Source of the DNA: VXNF01 sp964291305
GTDB taxonomy: Bacteria; Actinomycetota; Acidimicrobiia; Acidimicrobiales; CATQHL01
NCBI GenBank assembly: GCA_964291305.2
Contig: OZ219783.1
Coordinates: 868,001 to 932,000, forward strand
Length of the DNA: 64,000 bases
Direction of reading: 5' to 3'
The notes beneath the pieces were generated by a model, which worked only from the letters and a program-made list of their open reading frames with translations, was not told the origin of the DNA and did not search any database. A program made the position numbers and the translations under genes. This document shows, piece after piece, positions 1 to 7,810 of the stretch (within the stretch, counting starts at the first letter, position 1; every line of letters begins with the position of its first letter).

Positions 1-920
1 GCCGAGGACCAGGCGTGGGCATTAGCCTGACGACGGTAGTACTCCACTCGCTCGGCCATCTTCCTGAATCCGGTGATGCCCTCGGCCCGGCCGGGATCGC
101 AACCTATTACGTCCACGGTGCCGCTGGCCAGCAGCCGCTCGAAGCCCTGCAGGGTCCACTCCCGCTCGCCGTAAGCGATGAGCGTGGAGGTTTTGTCCCG
201 CAGGGTTCGGTAGCCCTCGGGGTCCCAAGCCCCAAGCGGCTCCTCGATCCAGTTCAGGTCGTACTCGTCGAATGCCTCGCAGCGCCGCACCGCGGTGGAA
301 ACGTCCCAGCGGATCTTGATGCCCATGTCCACCATTAGCTGCTTGTCGGGCCCGATGGCCTGGCGCATGGCCGCCACGTACTCCACGTCTCGGTCGTGGT
401 CGTAGCCCAAATGGGCGTCGCCCCGCTTGCCGAACCCAGTCTTGACTCCCCGTAAGCCGGTAGATAGCCACTCCAACGCCTCTTCGCACATAGCGGGGAT
501 CTCGGCGTAGTGGGCGTGGCAAGAGGCAATGGCGGGAAGCCTTTCGTGTACCGGTCCGCCTAGCAGCTTGGTCACGCTGGTACCCAACGCCTTGCCCTTC
601 AGGTCCCAGAGGGCGATGTCTAGCGCCGAGATGGCGAAAGAGGCGATGCCGCCTTCGTAGCCGTACCACCATACGTGGTTCTTCATGTCTCGGAATAGGG
701 CGTCGTTAGATACCGGATCCTTGCCGATTATCAAACCGGCTAGTCCTTCTATCAGCGCCTTTGTGGCCAGCGAAGCCTCCGGCCACATGGTGATGGACTC
801 GCCCCAGCCCACCTGTCCGTCGTCGGCGGTCAACTTCACTAGGCAGAGATGCCGGTAGGCGTTGAAGTCGTTGGGCTCGGGATAGGTGACCGGGATCGGC
901 TCGACGGCGACGATCTTCAT
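1..920 (-). CDS. Enolase-superfamily (mandelate racemase/muconate lactonizing type) sugar-acid dehydratase, C-terminus off the left edge
   Basis: Open from an ATG at 920 to the window edge (306 codons), so the last part is missing. The reading shows the family pattern: Lys160 and Lys165 in VKTGFGK as candidate bases, metal ligands Asp198 (LMVDMG), Glu226 (WIEEP) and Glu252 (AYGEREW), and a His302 in NAHAWSS matching the PHAW-type motif. Such enzymes remove water from aldonic acids such as L-rhamnonate, L-fuconate or galactonate. It starts about 50 bp beyond the stop of the co-oriented SDR gene, suggesting one operon. Substrate cannot be told from sequence; a second family member lies at 7799-8905. 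Confidence 0.85.
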   Translation of the reverse strand, partial: MKIVAVEPIPVTYPEPNDFNAYRHLCLVKLTADDGQVGWGESITMWPEASLATKALIEGLAGLIIGKDPVSNDALFRDMKNHVWWYGYEGGIASFAISALDIALWDLKGKALGTSVTKLLGGPVHERLPAIASCHAHYAEIPAMCEEALEWLSTGLRGVKTGFGKRGDAHLGYDHDRDVEYVAAMRQAIGPDKQLMVDMGIKIRWDVSTAVRRCEAFDEYDLNWIEEPLGAWDPEGYRTLRDKTSTLIAYGEREWTLQGFERLLASGTVDVIGCDPGRAEGITGFRKMAERVEYYRRQANAHAWSS

Positions 921-973
921 GTCCTGGCCTTCATGTTCTGGCTCCTTGCGGGTTTATAGAGATTGCCCGAGGC

Positions 974-1759
974 TTACCACATCACTAGTCCGCCGGTGTG
1001 GTTGATGGACTGGCCGGTCATGTAGGCGCTGTCGGGTCCCAAGAGAAAGCCTATGAGGCCGCTTATCTCGGCCGGCGTAGACGCCCGCTTTAGGGGCACT
1101 ACCTGTGTGCGGGCCTCAGCGAGTTGCTGTGAAGTCAGGCCGCGCAAAGGGGCCACCTCGGCTAGCACTCTGTCCTGCATGGGCGTATCCACAATTCCCG
1201 GGCAGATTGCGTTGACGCGCACCGGGATGTGGGCCAGCTCGTAGGCGAACGAGCGGGTGACCGAAAGGATCATGCACTTGGTGGCCGCGTAGACGGCGGC
1301 CTCGGTGGTGTTTGTTAGCTTTCCCGAGGCGGAGGAGAGGTTCACGATGGCACTGTCTGGCGGCATAGTCGGCCCGATGCCTTGGCAGAGGAAGAAGATC
1401 GACTCCACGTTTACTTGAACTAGCCGGCGCCAGTCCTCCACGGTCACATCCCCCAAGGATTTCAGCAAGATAATGCCGGCAGCGTTGACGAGTCCGCCGC
1501 AGCCCGCCGCGGCCTTAATCACCTCGCTGCGCTGTTCGGGGTCGGCCAGGTCGGCTACCAGGGTGTCCGCGCCCAGCGACTCTATTTCTGCCAACTTCTC
1601 GGCGTTGAGGTCGACGCCGAGCACCGAATCGCCCTCTTCTAGGAAGCGCTCCACTGCCCCTCGACCGATGCCCTGGGCCGCGCCTGTGACGACGATCCGG
1701 CGCCTATTGCTGCCGTCGCTGGTGTCGTAACTGCTCGCCATTGCTTGCGTTTCTGTCAT
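974..1759 (-). CDS. SDR-family NAD(P)-dependent dehydrogenase
   Basis: A 261-residue classical short-chain dehydrogenase. The longer frame opens at 1783, but the ATG at 1759 has a GGGGAGG ribosome site just upstream, so I chose it. Seen: cofactor motif TGAAQGIG (25-32), NAAG (92-95), Ser in LSSAS (about 143), and Tyr157/Lys161 in YAATK. The C-terminal part keeps the PGIVDTPM and GFLLGPDSAYMTGQ segments of the family. In oxidative deoxysugar pathways SDRs oxidise the sugar or the 2-keto-3-deoxy acid; sitting directly upstream of a dehydratase fits either role. Substrate is inferred from context only. Confidence 0.85.
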   Translation of the reverse strand: MTETQAMASSYDTSDGSNRRRIVVTGAAQGIGRGAVERFLEEGDSVLGVDLNAEKLAEIESLGADTLVADLADPEQRSEVIKAAAGCGGLVNAAGIILLKSLGDVTVEDWRRLVQVNVESIFFLCQGIGPTMPPDSAIVNLSSASGKLTNTTEAAVYAATKCMILSVTRSFAYELAHIPVRVNAICPGIVDTPMQDRVLAEVAPLRGLTSQQLAEARTQVVPLKRASTPAEISGLIGFLLGPDSAYMTGQSINHTGGLVMW

Positions 1760-1935
1760 TGCTGCTAATCCTCCCCGGGGCATGATTGCACAGGCCGGGG
1801 GTTACTGCACCCTTGCTGGGATGTTCGGGGGTTAGCTGCTCGGGGGCCAGTCCACTCATAGGGCTAGGCTCCCGGCGACTATGGCAGTAGGGGGCTAGGC
1901 AATAGGGCCATAGGTCACCAGAGGGGAGCGGCGCA

Positions 1936-2985
1936 ATGACAAACCTCACGTGGTCCGAAGACATCGGCAAGCGTGTCCGCACGGGAGACTGGGACGATCA
2001 GGCCATTAGTACCGTCACCAAGGTCTCAGAGGCCATCACCGAGGGGCGCGGCGAGGTGGCGGCGCAGCTCATTGACTACTTCATGGAGGAGGCGAAGGTA
2101 GTCCAGTTCATCTATGACACCTGGACGCCGGGGTTCTTGGAATGGCTAGAGCAGGCGGGCTACGGCCAAGAGGAGCTAGCGGCGGCTGTCGAAGCTCTAC
2201 GCGTCGAGTTGGCCATGCTCGACGATACGCCATTCGACGGCGACGCTCTCTGGCTGGAGTTAGGGGCGCAGGCCGGCCGGCTTACCCACGCGGTCCGGGC
2301 CGAGTTGATCCCGCCAGCCCAGGCGCTCGCCGACTTCGACGCCATCCGGGTGGCGTGGCGACGCCTGCACGACCGCTGGGCTGACTTCTTGTCGGGAATC
2401 ATGAAGCTGTGCGCCGACCGGTTTGGGGAAGCCGCACTCGAAGACATCTACCGCCACGCCCTAGAGCCCTACATCCAGGAGCGCTACATGGCCTTCGACC
2501 TGCGCCAGCAGGACTACTCCGAAACGCTGTTTCGCAACGTCTACACCGCCTTCGAGGCGATGCGTAGCCACCTCGTGGGCCCCGATCGGCTGGGTGACAT
2601 AGATTTCACCGAATACGAGGACCGCTGGGTTTTCAGCTTCGATCCGTGCGGCTCGGGTGGCCGCCAGGTACGCGGGATCGATGTCGAAGAATCAGCACCC
2701 GATCCGCAGCGGGCAGTGCGGTTCGGCGTAACGCAAGAAGCCCACGACTGGTCCTGGGGCAGCAAAGGCGTCTGCTACTACTGCGCCCATTGCTGCTTTG
2801 CTTTGGAGATGCTGCCGGCCGAGCGCTGGGGTCACCCAGTCCGTCGGGTAGACCCGCCCCTGTTCCCCGACGACACCACCGGCGAGAACCCCAAGCCCTG
2901 CACCTGGACGGTCTACAAAACCCTCGACGCCATTCCCGAAGACACCTACAGCCGCATTGGTCGCACCAAGCCTAAGACTCCCTGA
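1936..2985 (+). CDS. Conserved protein of unknown function with Cys/His cluster (paralogue A)
   Basis: 349 residues, ATG preceded by GAGGGGAG. I do not recognise a named family. It is clearly homologous to the protein at 17644-18771: both begin with a helical region (TG.W.DQ.IST), and share DPCGSG (Cys238 here), a CYYCAHC cluster (Cys280, Cys283, His285, Cys286), DPP.(F/Y)P and C.WT.YK (Cys322). The spacing looks like a metal site (Fe or Zn), which is inference. No signal peptide or membrane segment. It is divergent from the SDR at 974-1759 and convergent with the SDR at 3030-3842, so it belongs to the sugar-catabolism cluster by position. Confidence 0.75.
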   Translation: MTNLTWSEDIGKRVRTGDWDDQAISTVTKVSEAITEGRGEVAAQLIDYFMEEAKVVQFIYDTWTPGFLEWLEQAGYGQEELAAAVEALRVELAMLDDTPFDGDALWLELGAQAGRLTHAVRAELIPPAQALADFDAIRVAWRRLHDRWADFLSGIMKLCADRFGEAALEDIYRHALEPYIQERYMAFDLRQQDYSETLFRNVYTAFEAMRSHLVGPDRLGDIDFTEYEDRWVFSFDPCGSGGRQVRGIDVEESAPDPQRAVRFGVTQEAHDWSWGSKGVCYYCAHCCFALEMLPAERWGHPVRRVDPPLFPDDTTGENPKPCTWTVYKTLDAIPEDTYSRIGRTKPKTP

Positions 2986-3029
2986 AGTCTGAGGCATCCC
3001 TTGTCGGCGAGGTCGGCACCCGTTGGCAC

Positions 3030-3842
3030 TTAGTCGATGAGGAAGCCGCCGTTGATGTCCATGACCTCGCCGGTGATGAATCCCGCCTGCTCGCTGGCCA
3101 GGAACACCACCGCAGCGGCAATGTCAGCGGGCTCTCCCAGGCGTCCTACGGGTATCCGTCCGGCTAGGTCGGAAATCCCGGACACCATGTCGGTGTTGAT
3201 CAGCGCGGGTGCCAGGGCGTTGGAGGTGATGCCGTAAGCGGCGTATTCGGTGGCGATCGACTTGGCTAGTGCCATGATGGCTGCCTTGGAGGCGCCGTAG
3301 GCCGCGGTCTCCTTGGCGCCGCCGGTCTTCCCCGCGCTGGACCCGAGTGCGATTAGGCGCCCGTAGCTCTGAGCGCGCATCGCCGGCAGCACCCGCCGGG
3401 CGCAGAGGAAGGCGCCGGTGGCGTTGACCGCAAGCATTTGGTTCCAAGCCTCCAGGGTGGTCTCGGTGAGCGGCCGGATCCAGAAAATTCCCGCGTTGTT
3501 GACGAGGATCGAGACTGTCCCCCAGGTCTCCTCGACTGTGCTGAACGCAGCATCTACGGAGGCCTCGTCGGTCACGTCGCAGGGAACGTAAAGGCAGTTG
3601 TCACTATTGAGGGGGGCACTATTTGGGGGGTCACTATTGAGGGCGTCAGCGTCGAGAGTCGGCTCGGGCTCTGCGAGGTCTAGATACGCGGTACGGGCAC
3701 CTTTCGCCACCAAGGCGTCTGCCACGGCGCGCCCGATGCCTCTACCAGCGCCGGTGACCGCGGCTACCCGTCCCTCGAACCCACTAAAGCCGGCGGTGTT
3801 TGGCGTACCTCTGGAGGGGGCCGTCGTGCCGTGTTCGTTCAT
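3030..3842 (-). CDS. SDR-family dehydrogenase with a repetitive loop insertion
   Basis: 270 residues; ATG at 3842 with GGAG about eight bases upstream. Motifs: TGAGRGIG (30-37), NNAG (115-118), GSSAG (about 168) and Tyr182/Lys186 in YGASK, then the usual C-terminal EVMDINGG. The family's typical length is about 250; the excess comes from a Pro/Asn/Ser-rich loop at residues 69-82, encoded by three 15-bp tandem units, and a ~20-residue N-terminal tail. Likely oxidises a sugar, a 2-keto-3-deoxy sugar acid or a polyol within this cluster. Divergent from the Gfo/Idh/MocA gene across a 203-bp spacer holding candidate operators. Confidence 0.85.
   Translation of the reverse strand: MNEHGTTAPSRGTPNTAGFSGFEGRVAAVTGAGRGIGRAVADALVAKGARTAYLDLAEPEPTLDADALNSDPPNSAPLNSDNCLYVPCDVTDEASVDAAFSTVEETWGTVSILVNNAGIFWIRPLTETTLEAWNQMLAVNATGAFLCARRVLPAMRAQSYGRLIALGSSAGKTGGAKETAAYGASKAAIMALAKSIATEYAAYGITSNALAPALINTDMVSGISDLAGRIPVGRLGEPADIAAAVVFLASEQAGFITGEVMDINGGFLID
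3601..3645. repeat. 15-bp tandem repeat x3 inside SDR gene
   Basis: Three 15-bp units that keep the reading frame and encode NSDPP/NSAPL/LNSDN-like residues in a surface-loop position of the SDR at 3030-3842. A similar Asn-Ser-Asp-Pro-coding 15-mer array is found in the isomerase-like gene at 16860-16919. Confidence 0.85.
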
Positions 3843-3886
3843 GATCTCCGTCCAGAACTGCCTGCTGGGAACTGACTCTGGGTCTG

Positions 3887-3935
3887 GGCAGGTTATCGGG
3901 GCACGTTATCTGGACAAGATCTGGCACGATATCTG
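3887..3935. promoter_or_regulatory. Candidate operator boxes between divergent SDR and Gfo/Idh/MocA genes
   Basis: Three related boxes of form GGCAnGnTATCnG at 3887-3899, 3900-3912 and 3923-3935; the last two (GGCACGTTATCTG and GGCACGATATCTG) differ at one base and are spaced 23 bp. They lie in the middle of the spacer between divergent catabolic genes, where a shared regulator would bind. No regulator gene is adjacent, so this is a weak call. Confidence 0.35.
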
Positions 3936-4045
3936 TCGCGGTGCTGCGAACGCCTACCCTGTGCCGCCGGGAGCCGGGAGAGCACTCGGCCCCGAAAGGC
4001 GGCCAGCGGCAGTGGCGCTACCCGCGGAGCAAGGGAGGTCATTAC

Positions 4046-5140
4046 ATGGGCAGTTCAAAAAAAGTTCGAGTAGGGGTCATCGGTGCCGGGTCCTGGGCAG
4101 TTAGCAACCACATCCCCGTACTGGCGGGACGAGACGATGTGGAGTTAGTGTCGGTGGTACGCAAGGGTGCCGAGGCGCTGCAGTTTGTGCAGGATCGGTT
4201 TGGGTTTACCCACGCCAGCGAGAATTACACCGAGGCCCTAGAGCAGGGGCTGGACGCGGTCGTAGTAGCGGGGCCGTCGGTGCTCCACCACGAGCACGCC
4301 AAGGCGGCGTTAGAGGCAGGGGCGAACGTGCTGTGCGAGAAGCCGGTCACTATTCACCCCGCCGATGCTTGGGACCTGCACGAGACCGCCAAACGACTAG
4401 GGCGTCACTACCTCATTTCGTTCGGCTGGCACTACGGCCCGCTTGGGGTGGAGGCTAAGCGTCTCATGACCGAGGCCGGAGGCGTCGGCGACATCGAGCA
4501 CGTTATGGTGCAGATGGCCTCGGGTACCCGCGAGTTGCTGCAGGCCACGGGGGCTTACGAAGGTTCGGCCGGTGACGTTATGCCGGATTGGGACACCTGG
4601 ACCGACCCCAAGATCTCCGGCGGTGGTTATGCGCCGGCACAGTTGAGCCACGCTATGGGGATGGCATTGTGGCTAACCGGCGACCGGGCGGCGCAAGTCT
4701 TCGCGTTTATGAACAATGTGGGAGCCCGGGTAGATCTGCATGACGCCATCGCCATCCGCTACGCCACCGGTGCCACCGGCACGCTCAGCGGCGCTAGCTG
4801 TCCGGCGCCGGCCAACGCCGACGACACGCTGGATGAGATCTGGCCCCGGCACCAGTTGTTGATCCGCATCTATGGCAGCGCCGGGCAGTTGATCTTGGAT
4901 TTTGAGCGGGACTTCTTGTGGCACTACACCGACAGCAGTGACAACAAGGTAGATCTGCCTCCCTCGGCGGGGCTGTACACCTGCGAGGGCCCACCTAACA
5001 CCCTGGTGGACCTGACGCTGGGGCGGGACGTGCCGAACCGCTCGCCGGGTGATGTGGGGGCTAGGTCTGTGGAGGTGATCTACGCCGCTTATGAGAGCGT
5101 GAGAGCAGGAGCGCCAGCCACGGTGGCGGGCGTGAGTTAG
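4046..5140 (+). CDS. Gfo/Idh/MocA-family NAD(P)-dependent oxidoreductase
   Basis: 364 residues. A longer frame opens at 3941, but the ATG at 4046 has GGGAGG seven bases upstream and starts right before the fold (KKVRVGVIGAGSWA). Rossmann motif GxGxxA at 10-18; the family's EKP signature is at 98-100 (NVLCEKPVTI); the C-terminal half has the alpha/beta substrate domain. Family members oxidise sugars, inositols or sugar acids. Single gene divergent from the SDR at 3030-3842 and upstream of the E1 genes; substrate unknown but context says carbohydrate. Confidence 0.85.
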   Translation: MGSSKKVRVGVIGAGSWAVSNHIPVLAGRDDVELVSVVRKGAEALQFVQDRFGFTHASENYTEALEQGLDAVVVAGPSVLHHEHAKAALEAGANVLCEKPVTIHPADAWDLHETAKRLGRHYLISFGWHYGPLGVEAKRLMTEAGGVGDIEHVMVQMASGTRELLQATGAYEGSAGDVMPDWDTWTDPKISGGGYAPAQLSHAMGMALWLTGDRAAQVFAFMNNVGARVDLHDAIAIRYATGATGTLSGASCPAPANADDTLDEIWPRHQLLIRIYGSAGQLILDFERDFLWHYTDSSDNKVDLPPSAGLYTCEGPPNTLVDLTLGRDVPNRSPGDVGARSVEVIYAAYESVRAGAPATVAGVS

Positions 5141-5246
5141 CTGCGCTGCTTGACTACCGAGTTGCCGGCAACTCGCCCGCCTGCGGGTATCGGGGTCGTT
5201 TGGTGCCCTCGCGGCGGTCGCGGGTAGCCTCGCTGCGGCTTGGCGG

Positions 5247-5298
5247 TATAAGAGCATCGATATAAGAGCATCGGCATGAGAACATCGACATGAGGCAC
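5247..5298. repeat. 14-bp tandem repeat upstream of E1-beta gene
   Basis: Three 14-bp units (5247-5260, 5261-5274, 5275-5288) of TATAAGAGCATCGA-like sequence plus a partial fourth, ending a few bases before the GGGAG ribosome site of the gene at 5315. The first two are nearly identical; the third and fourth begin CATGAG. Confidence 0.75.
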
Positions 5299-5314
5299 AA
5301 ATAGGGAGCACGCT

Positions 5315-6334
5315 GTGGCACGAATGCGCATGAATCAGGCCATTGCGGCCGCCATTGCCGACGAGATGCGGGATAACCCCGATGTGGTTGTCTTTGGCGA
5401 GGATGTAGCGGTAGCTGAAGGGCCGTTCAAGACCTCCGCTGGCCTGCTAGAGGAGTTCGGCCCCCTGCGGGTGCGAGACACGCCGATTGCGGAGATGGGC
5501 TTTATGGGGGCCGCGGTGGGAGCTGCCGCCACCGGTCTGCGGCCGGTCGCCGAGATCATGTTCGTGGAGTTCCTGGGTGTGGCTCTAGACCAGTTGGTTA
5601 CTGAGGCGGCCAAGTTCAGTTATCTGTCGGGTGGTACGGTCAAGGTGCCCATGGTCATGCGCGCCTCCACCGGTGCTGGTCTGGGATTCGGCTGCCAGCA
5701 TTCTCAGGTGATGGAGTCTTGGATCGTGGGCGCGCCCGGGCTGAAGATCGTCATGGTCTCCGGGCCGCACAACGCCTACGGGCTAACACGAGCCGCCATT
5801 CGCGACGACAACCCAGTAGCTGTGTTAGAGCCCCGAGTGCTGTACGCCGTGCGAGGTGAAGTAGCCACCGGCGAAGCGGGCATCATCCCCTTGGGCCAGG
5901 CGGCAAAGCCAGCCAGCGGCGACGACGTGACCTTGGTCTGCTGTGGCTCCACCGTGCGGACCGGCCTGGAGGCAGCCGCCGGTGCCGAGGGTTGGACAGC
6001 GGACGTTATCGACCTGCAGACCCTGCAGCCTTGGGACAGCCAGACGGTGCTGGACTCGGTGCAGCGCACGGGCCACTTGGCGGTAGTGGAGGAGTGCCCC
6101 TACTCCGGCGGTTGGGGTGCCGACATTGTCTCGACGGTGGTGGCCGAGGCCTTCGGCGATCTAAAGGCGCCGCCTATCAGGCTGACCGCCCCTGACGTGC
6201 ACGTACCTTTCGGTAAAGAGCTTGAGCAGCGCTACCTGCCGAGCCCAGAGTACGTGACGGCACAGGTCACCGAGTTGCGGGCCACCGGGCAAGCCCCGCC
6301 GCACTGGTGGGAGCGCGATGATGTCCTCGTATAG
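5315..6334 (+). CDS. 2-oxo acid / acetoin dehydrogenase-type E1 component, beta subunit
   Basis: 339 residues, GTG start with GGGAG nine bases upstream. Matches the transketolase-like pyrimidine-binding beta subunit: GEDV near residue 30, TPIAEMGFMGAAVGAA, the FGCQHSQ segment, and a C-terminal half with the DLQTLQPWD and VVEECPYSGGWGADI blocks typical of PDH/acetoin dehydrogenase beta chains. It forms an alpha2beta2 TPP enzyme with the product of 6421-7413. Order here is beta-alpha-lipoyl domain, and neither E2 catalytic domain nor E3 is present. The 2-oxo substrate is unknown; acetoin dehydrogenase or a dedicated step in the sugar pathway are both possible. Confidence 0.88.
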   Translation: MARMRMNQAIAAAIADEMRDNPDVVVFGEDVAVAEGPFKTSAGLLEEFGPLRVRDTPIAEMGFMGAAVGAAATGLRPVAEIMFVEFLGVALDQLVTEAAKFSYLSGGTVKVPMVMRASTGAGLGFGCQHSQVMESWIVGAPGLKIVMVSGPHNAYGLTRAAIRDDNPVAVLEPRVLYAVRGEVATGEAGIIPLGQAAKPASGDDVTLVCCGSTVRTGLEAAAGAEGWTADVIDLQTLQPWDSQTVLDSVQRTGHLAVVEECPYSGGWGADIVSTVVAEAFGDLKAPPIRLTAPDVHVPFGKELEQRYLPSPEYVTAQVTELRATGQAPPHWWERDDVLV

Positions 6335-6365
6335 GGCTGTAGGGCCGGGGGCGGAAATGGGGGAG

Positions 6366-6404
6366 TCAACGAGATCTATCAACGAGATCTATCAAAGAGA
6401 TCTA
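6366..6404. repeat. 13-bp tandem repeat x3 before E1-alpha ribosome site
   Basis: TCAACGAGATCTA repeated at 6366, 6379 and 6392 (one mismatch in the third), directly ahead of the AAGAAGG ribosome site of the gene starting at 6421. Confidence 0.85.
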
Positions 6405-6420
6405 AGAAGGACGTGATCGC

Positions 6421-7413
6421 ATGAGCAGCGAGGTAAGCGAAGTATTGGCGCGACGACAGGCTGTGCGCAGCGATCGCAGAGCGCGCTACGAGCGCATGGT
6501 GGAGATCCGCACGGTTGAGGACAAGGTGCGCGAGCTGTTCGCCGAAGGTCTAGTGCACGGCACCACTCACACTTGCCAGGGCCAAGAGGCTGTAGCGGTG
6601 GGTGTGGCCGCGGCGCTGAGGCCGACCGACATGGTGTGCTGCACCTACCGTGGCCATGGTCATGCCATGGCTCTGGGGATGACACCGCTGCAGGTATGCG
6701 GCGAGATCATGGGTCGTGTGGTCGGATCCATCGGCGGAGTCGGCGGGTCGATGCATCTTTGCGACATGTCGGTGGGCCTACTCCCCACGTTCGCCATCGT
6801 GGGAGCTGGCATTCCGGTGGCGGCAGGGGCGGCGCTCACAGCGCAGGTGCGCGGCACCGACGACGTGGCAGTAGCTCTTTTCGGCGACGGGGCAGCCAAC
6901 ATTGGCGCCTTCCACGAGGGCATCAACCTGGCGGCCATCTGGCAGCTGCCAGCCGTCTTTATCTGTGAGAACAACCAGTACGGCGAGTACAGCCCCATAG
7001 CCACGACCACACCTATTACCGACATCGCCGACCGGGCCAGCTCTTATGGGATTCCCGGTGAGGTAATAGATGGTCAAGATGCAGATGAGGTCGTGGCGGC
7101 TGTCGAGGTAGCAGTGGCGCGCGCCCGGGCCGGCGAGGGGCCGAGTCTGTTGGAGATGAAGACCTATCGCTACGCCGGGCACTCCCGCTCCGACACTGCC
7201 CCCTACCGACCCGAAGGCGAACTAGAGGAGTGGTACAAGCGCGATCCCATTAGCTCCTTCGGGGCTCGTCTGCTGGCCGAAGGGCTGCTCGCCGAGGGCG
7301 ACATCGAAGAAATCGCCGCGGCCACAGCCGCTCAGGTGGCCAGCGCGGTGGCGGAGTGCTCAGCAGCTCCGGTGCCGGGGGTCGGCAGCATGTTCGAGAA
7401 CGTTCTGGTCTGA
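6421..7413 (+). CDS. 2-oxo acid / acetoin dehydrogenase-type E1 component, alpha subunit
   Basis: 330 residues, ATG with AAGAAGG upstream. TPP/Mg site GDGAAN (155-160) followed by IGAFHEGINLAAIW and ENN (183-185) as in the family; YRGHGHA near 76-82 and the YRYAGHSRSD loop near the C-terminus correspond to the phosphorylation-loop region of PDH alpha chains. Partner of the beta subunit 86 bp upstream. The lipoyl-domain gene follows after 15 bp, so the three form an operon. Length and motifs are close to acetoin dehydrogenase AcoA; specificity is not visible. Confidence 0.88.
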   Translation: MSSEVSEVLARRQAVRSDRRARYERMVEIRTVEDKVRELFAEGLVHGTTHTCQGQEAVAVGVAAALRPTDMVCCTYRGHGHAMALGMTPLQVCGEIMGRVVGSIGGVGGSMHLCDMSVGLLPTFAIVGAGIPVAAGAALTAQVRGTDDVAVALFGDGAANIGAFHEGINLAAIWQLPAVFICENNQYGEYSPIATTTPITDIADRASSYGIPGEVIDGQDADEVVAAVEVAVARARAGEGPSLLEMKTYRYAGHSRSDTAPYRPEGELEEWYKRDPISSFGARLLAEGLLAEGDIEEIAAATAAQVASAVAECSAAPVPGVGSMFENVLV

Positions 7414-7428
7414 GCGGGAGGTCACAGG

Positions 7429-7665
7429 ATGCGCCAGATTGTGAAACTGCCGAAACTTGGTGACACCGCCAACGAGGTGCTCGTGCTGGAGTGGACTGTA
7501 GCGGTAGGAGATGCGGTCTCTGTGGGAGATGTGCTGATGCGGGTGGAGACTGACAAGGTGGAGGCTGACGTGCCGTCGCCGGTGGCTGGCACCGTGGCTG
7601 AACTACGGGTAGAGGTTGAGGAAGAGGTCGCCGTCGGCACCGCGATCTGCGTGATCGAATCCTGA
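7429..7665 (+). CDS. Stand-alone lipoyl (biotinyl/lipoyl-attachment) domain protein
   Basis: 78 residues, ATG with GGGAGG upstream. The whole protein is one lipoyl domain: KLPKLGDT at the N-terminus and the lipoylation loop ETDKVEAD with Lys43 as the modified residue. In classical complexes this domain is fused to an E3-binding domain and an E2 acyltransferase core; here the reading frame ends after the domain with a normal stop and no E2 follows. It probably serves as a free acyl/electron carrier for the E1 pair encoded upstream, or shuttles to an E2 encoded elsewhere. Confidence 0.88.
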   Translation: MRQIVKLPKLGDTANEVLVLEWTVAVGDAVSVGDVLMRVETDKVEADVPSPVAGTVAELRVEVEEEVAVGTAICVIES

Positions 7666-7732
7666 GCGCCCCGAAGACGGAGACCCTGAGTACTTCCCCC
7701 GAGACCCTGGAAGATTGAACGTGCAGACTGAC

Positions 7733-7810
7733 TGTGCAGACTGACTATGAAGATTGACTGTGCAGATTGACTATGAAGATTGACTGTGCAGATTGACTAT
7801 GAAGATTGAC
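7733..7810. repeat. 26-bp tandem repeat x3 that duplicates a gene start
   Basis: Three 26-bp units at 7733-7758, 7759-7784 and 7785-7810 plus a partial at 7721. Each contains ATGAAGATTGAC. The third ATG (7799) is the real start of the next gene; the first two (7747 and 7773) each open a seven-codon frame MKIDCAD ending in TGA. A decoy-start arrangement seen directly in the sequence. Confidence 0.9.

Noticed and set aside
22..672. 216-codon minus-strand frame at the left edge
   Set aside because: Arg/Gly/Pro-rich shadow of the mandelate-racemase-type gene, which has all active-site motifs in another frame.
1780..1920. GGGCTAGGC words between the first SDR and the Cys/His gene
   Set aside because: Two short matches 31 bp apart in a GC-rich spacer; not enough to call a repeat or operator.
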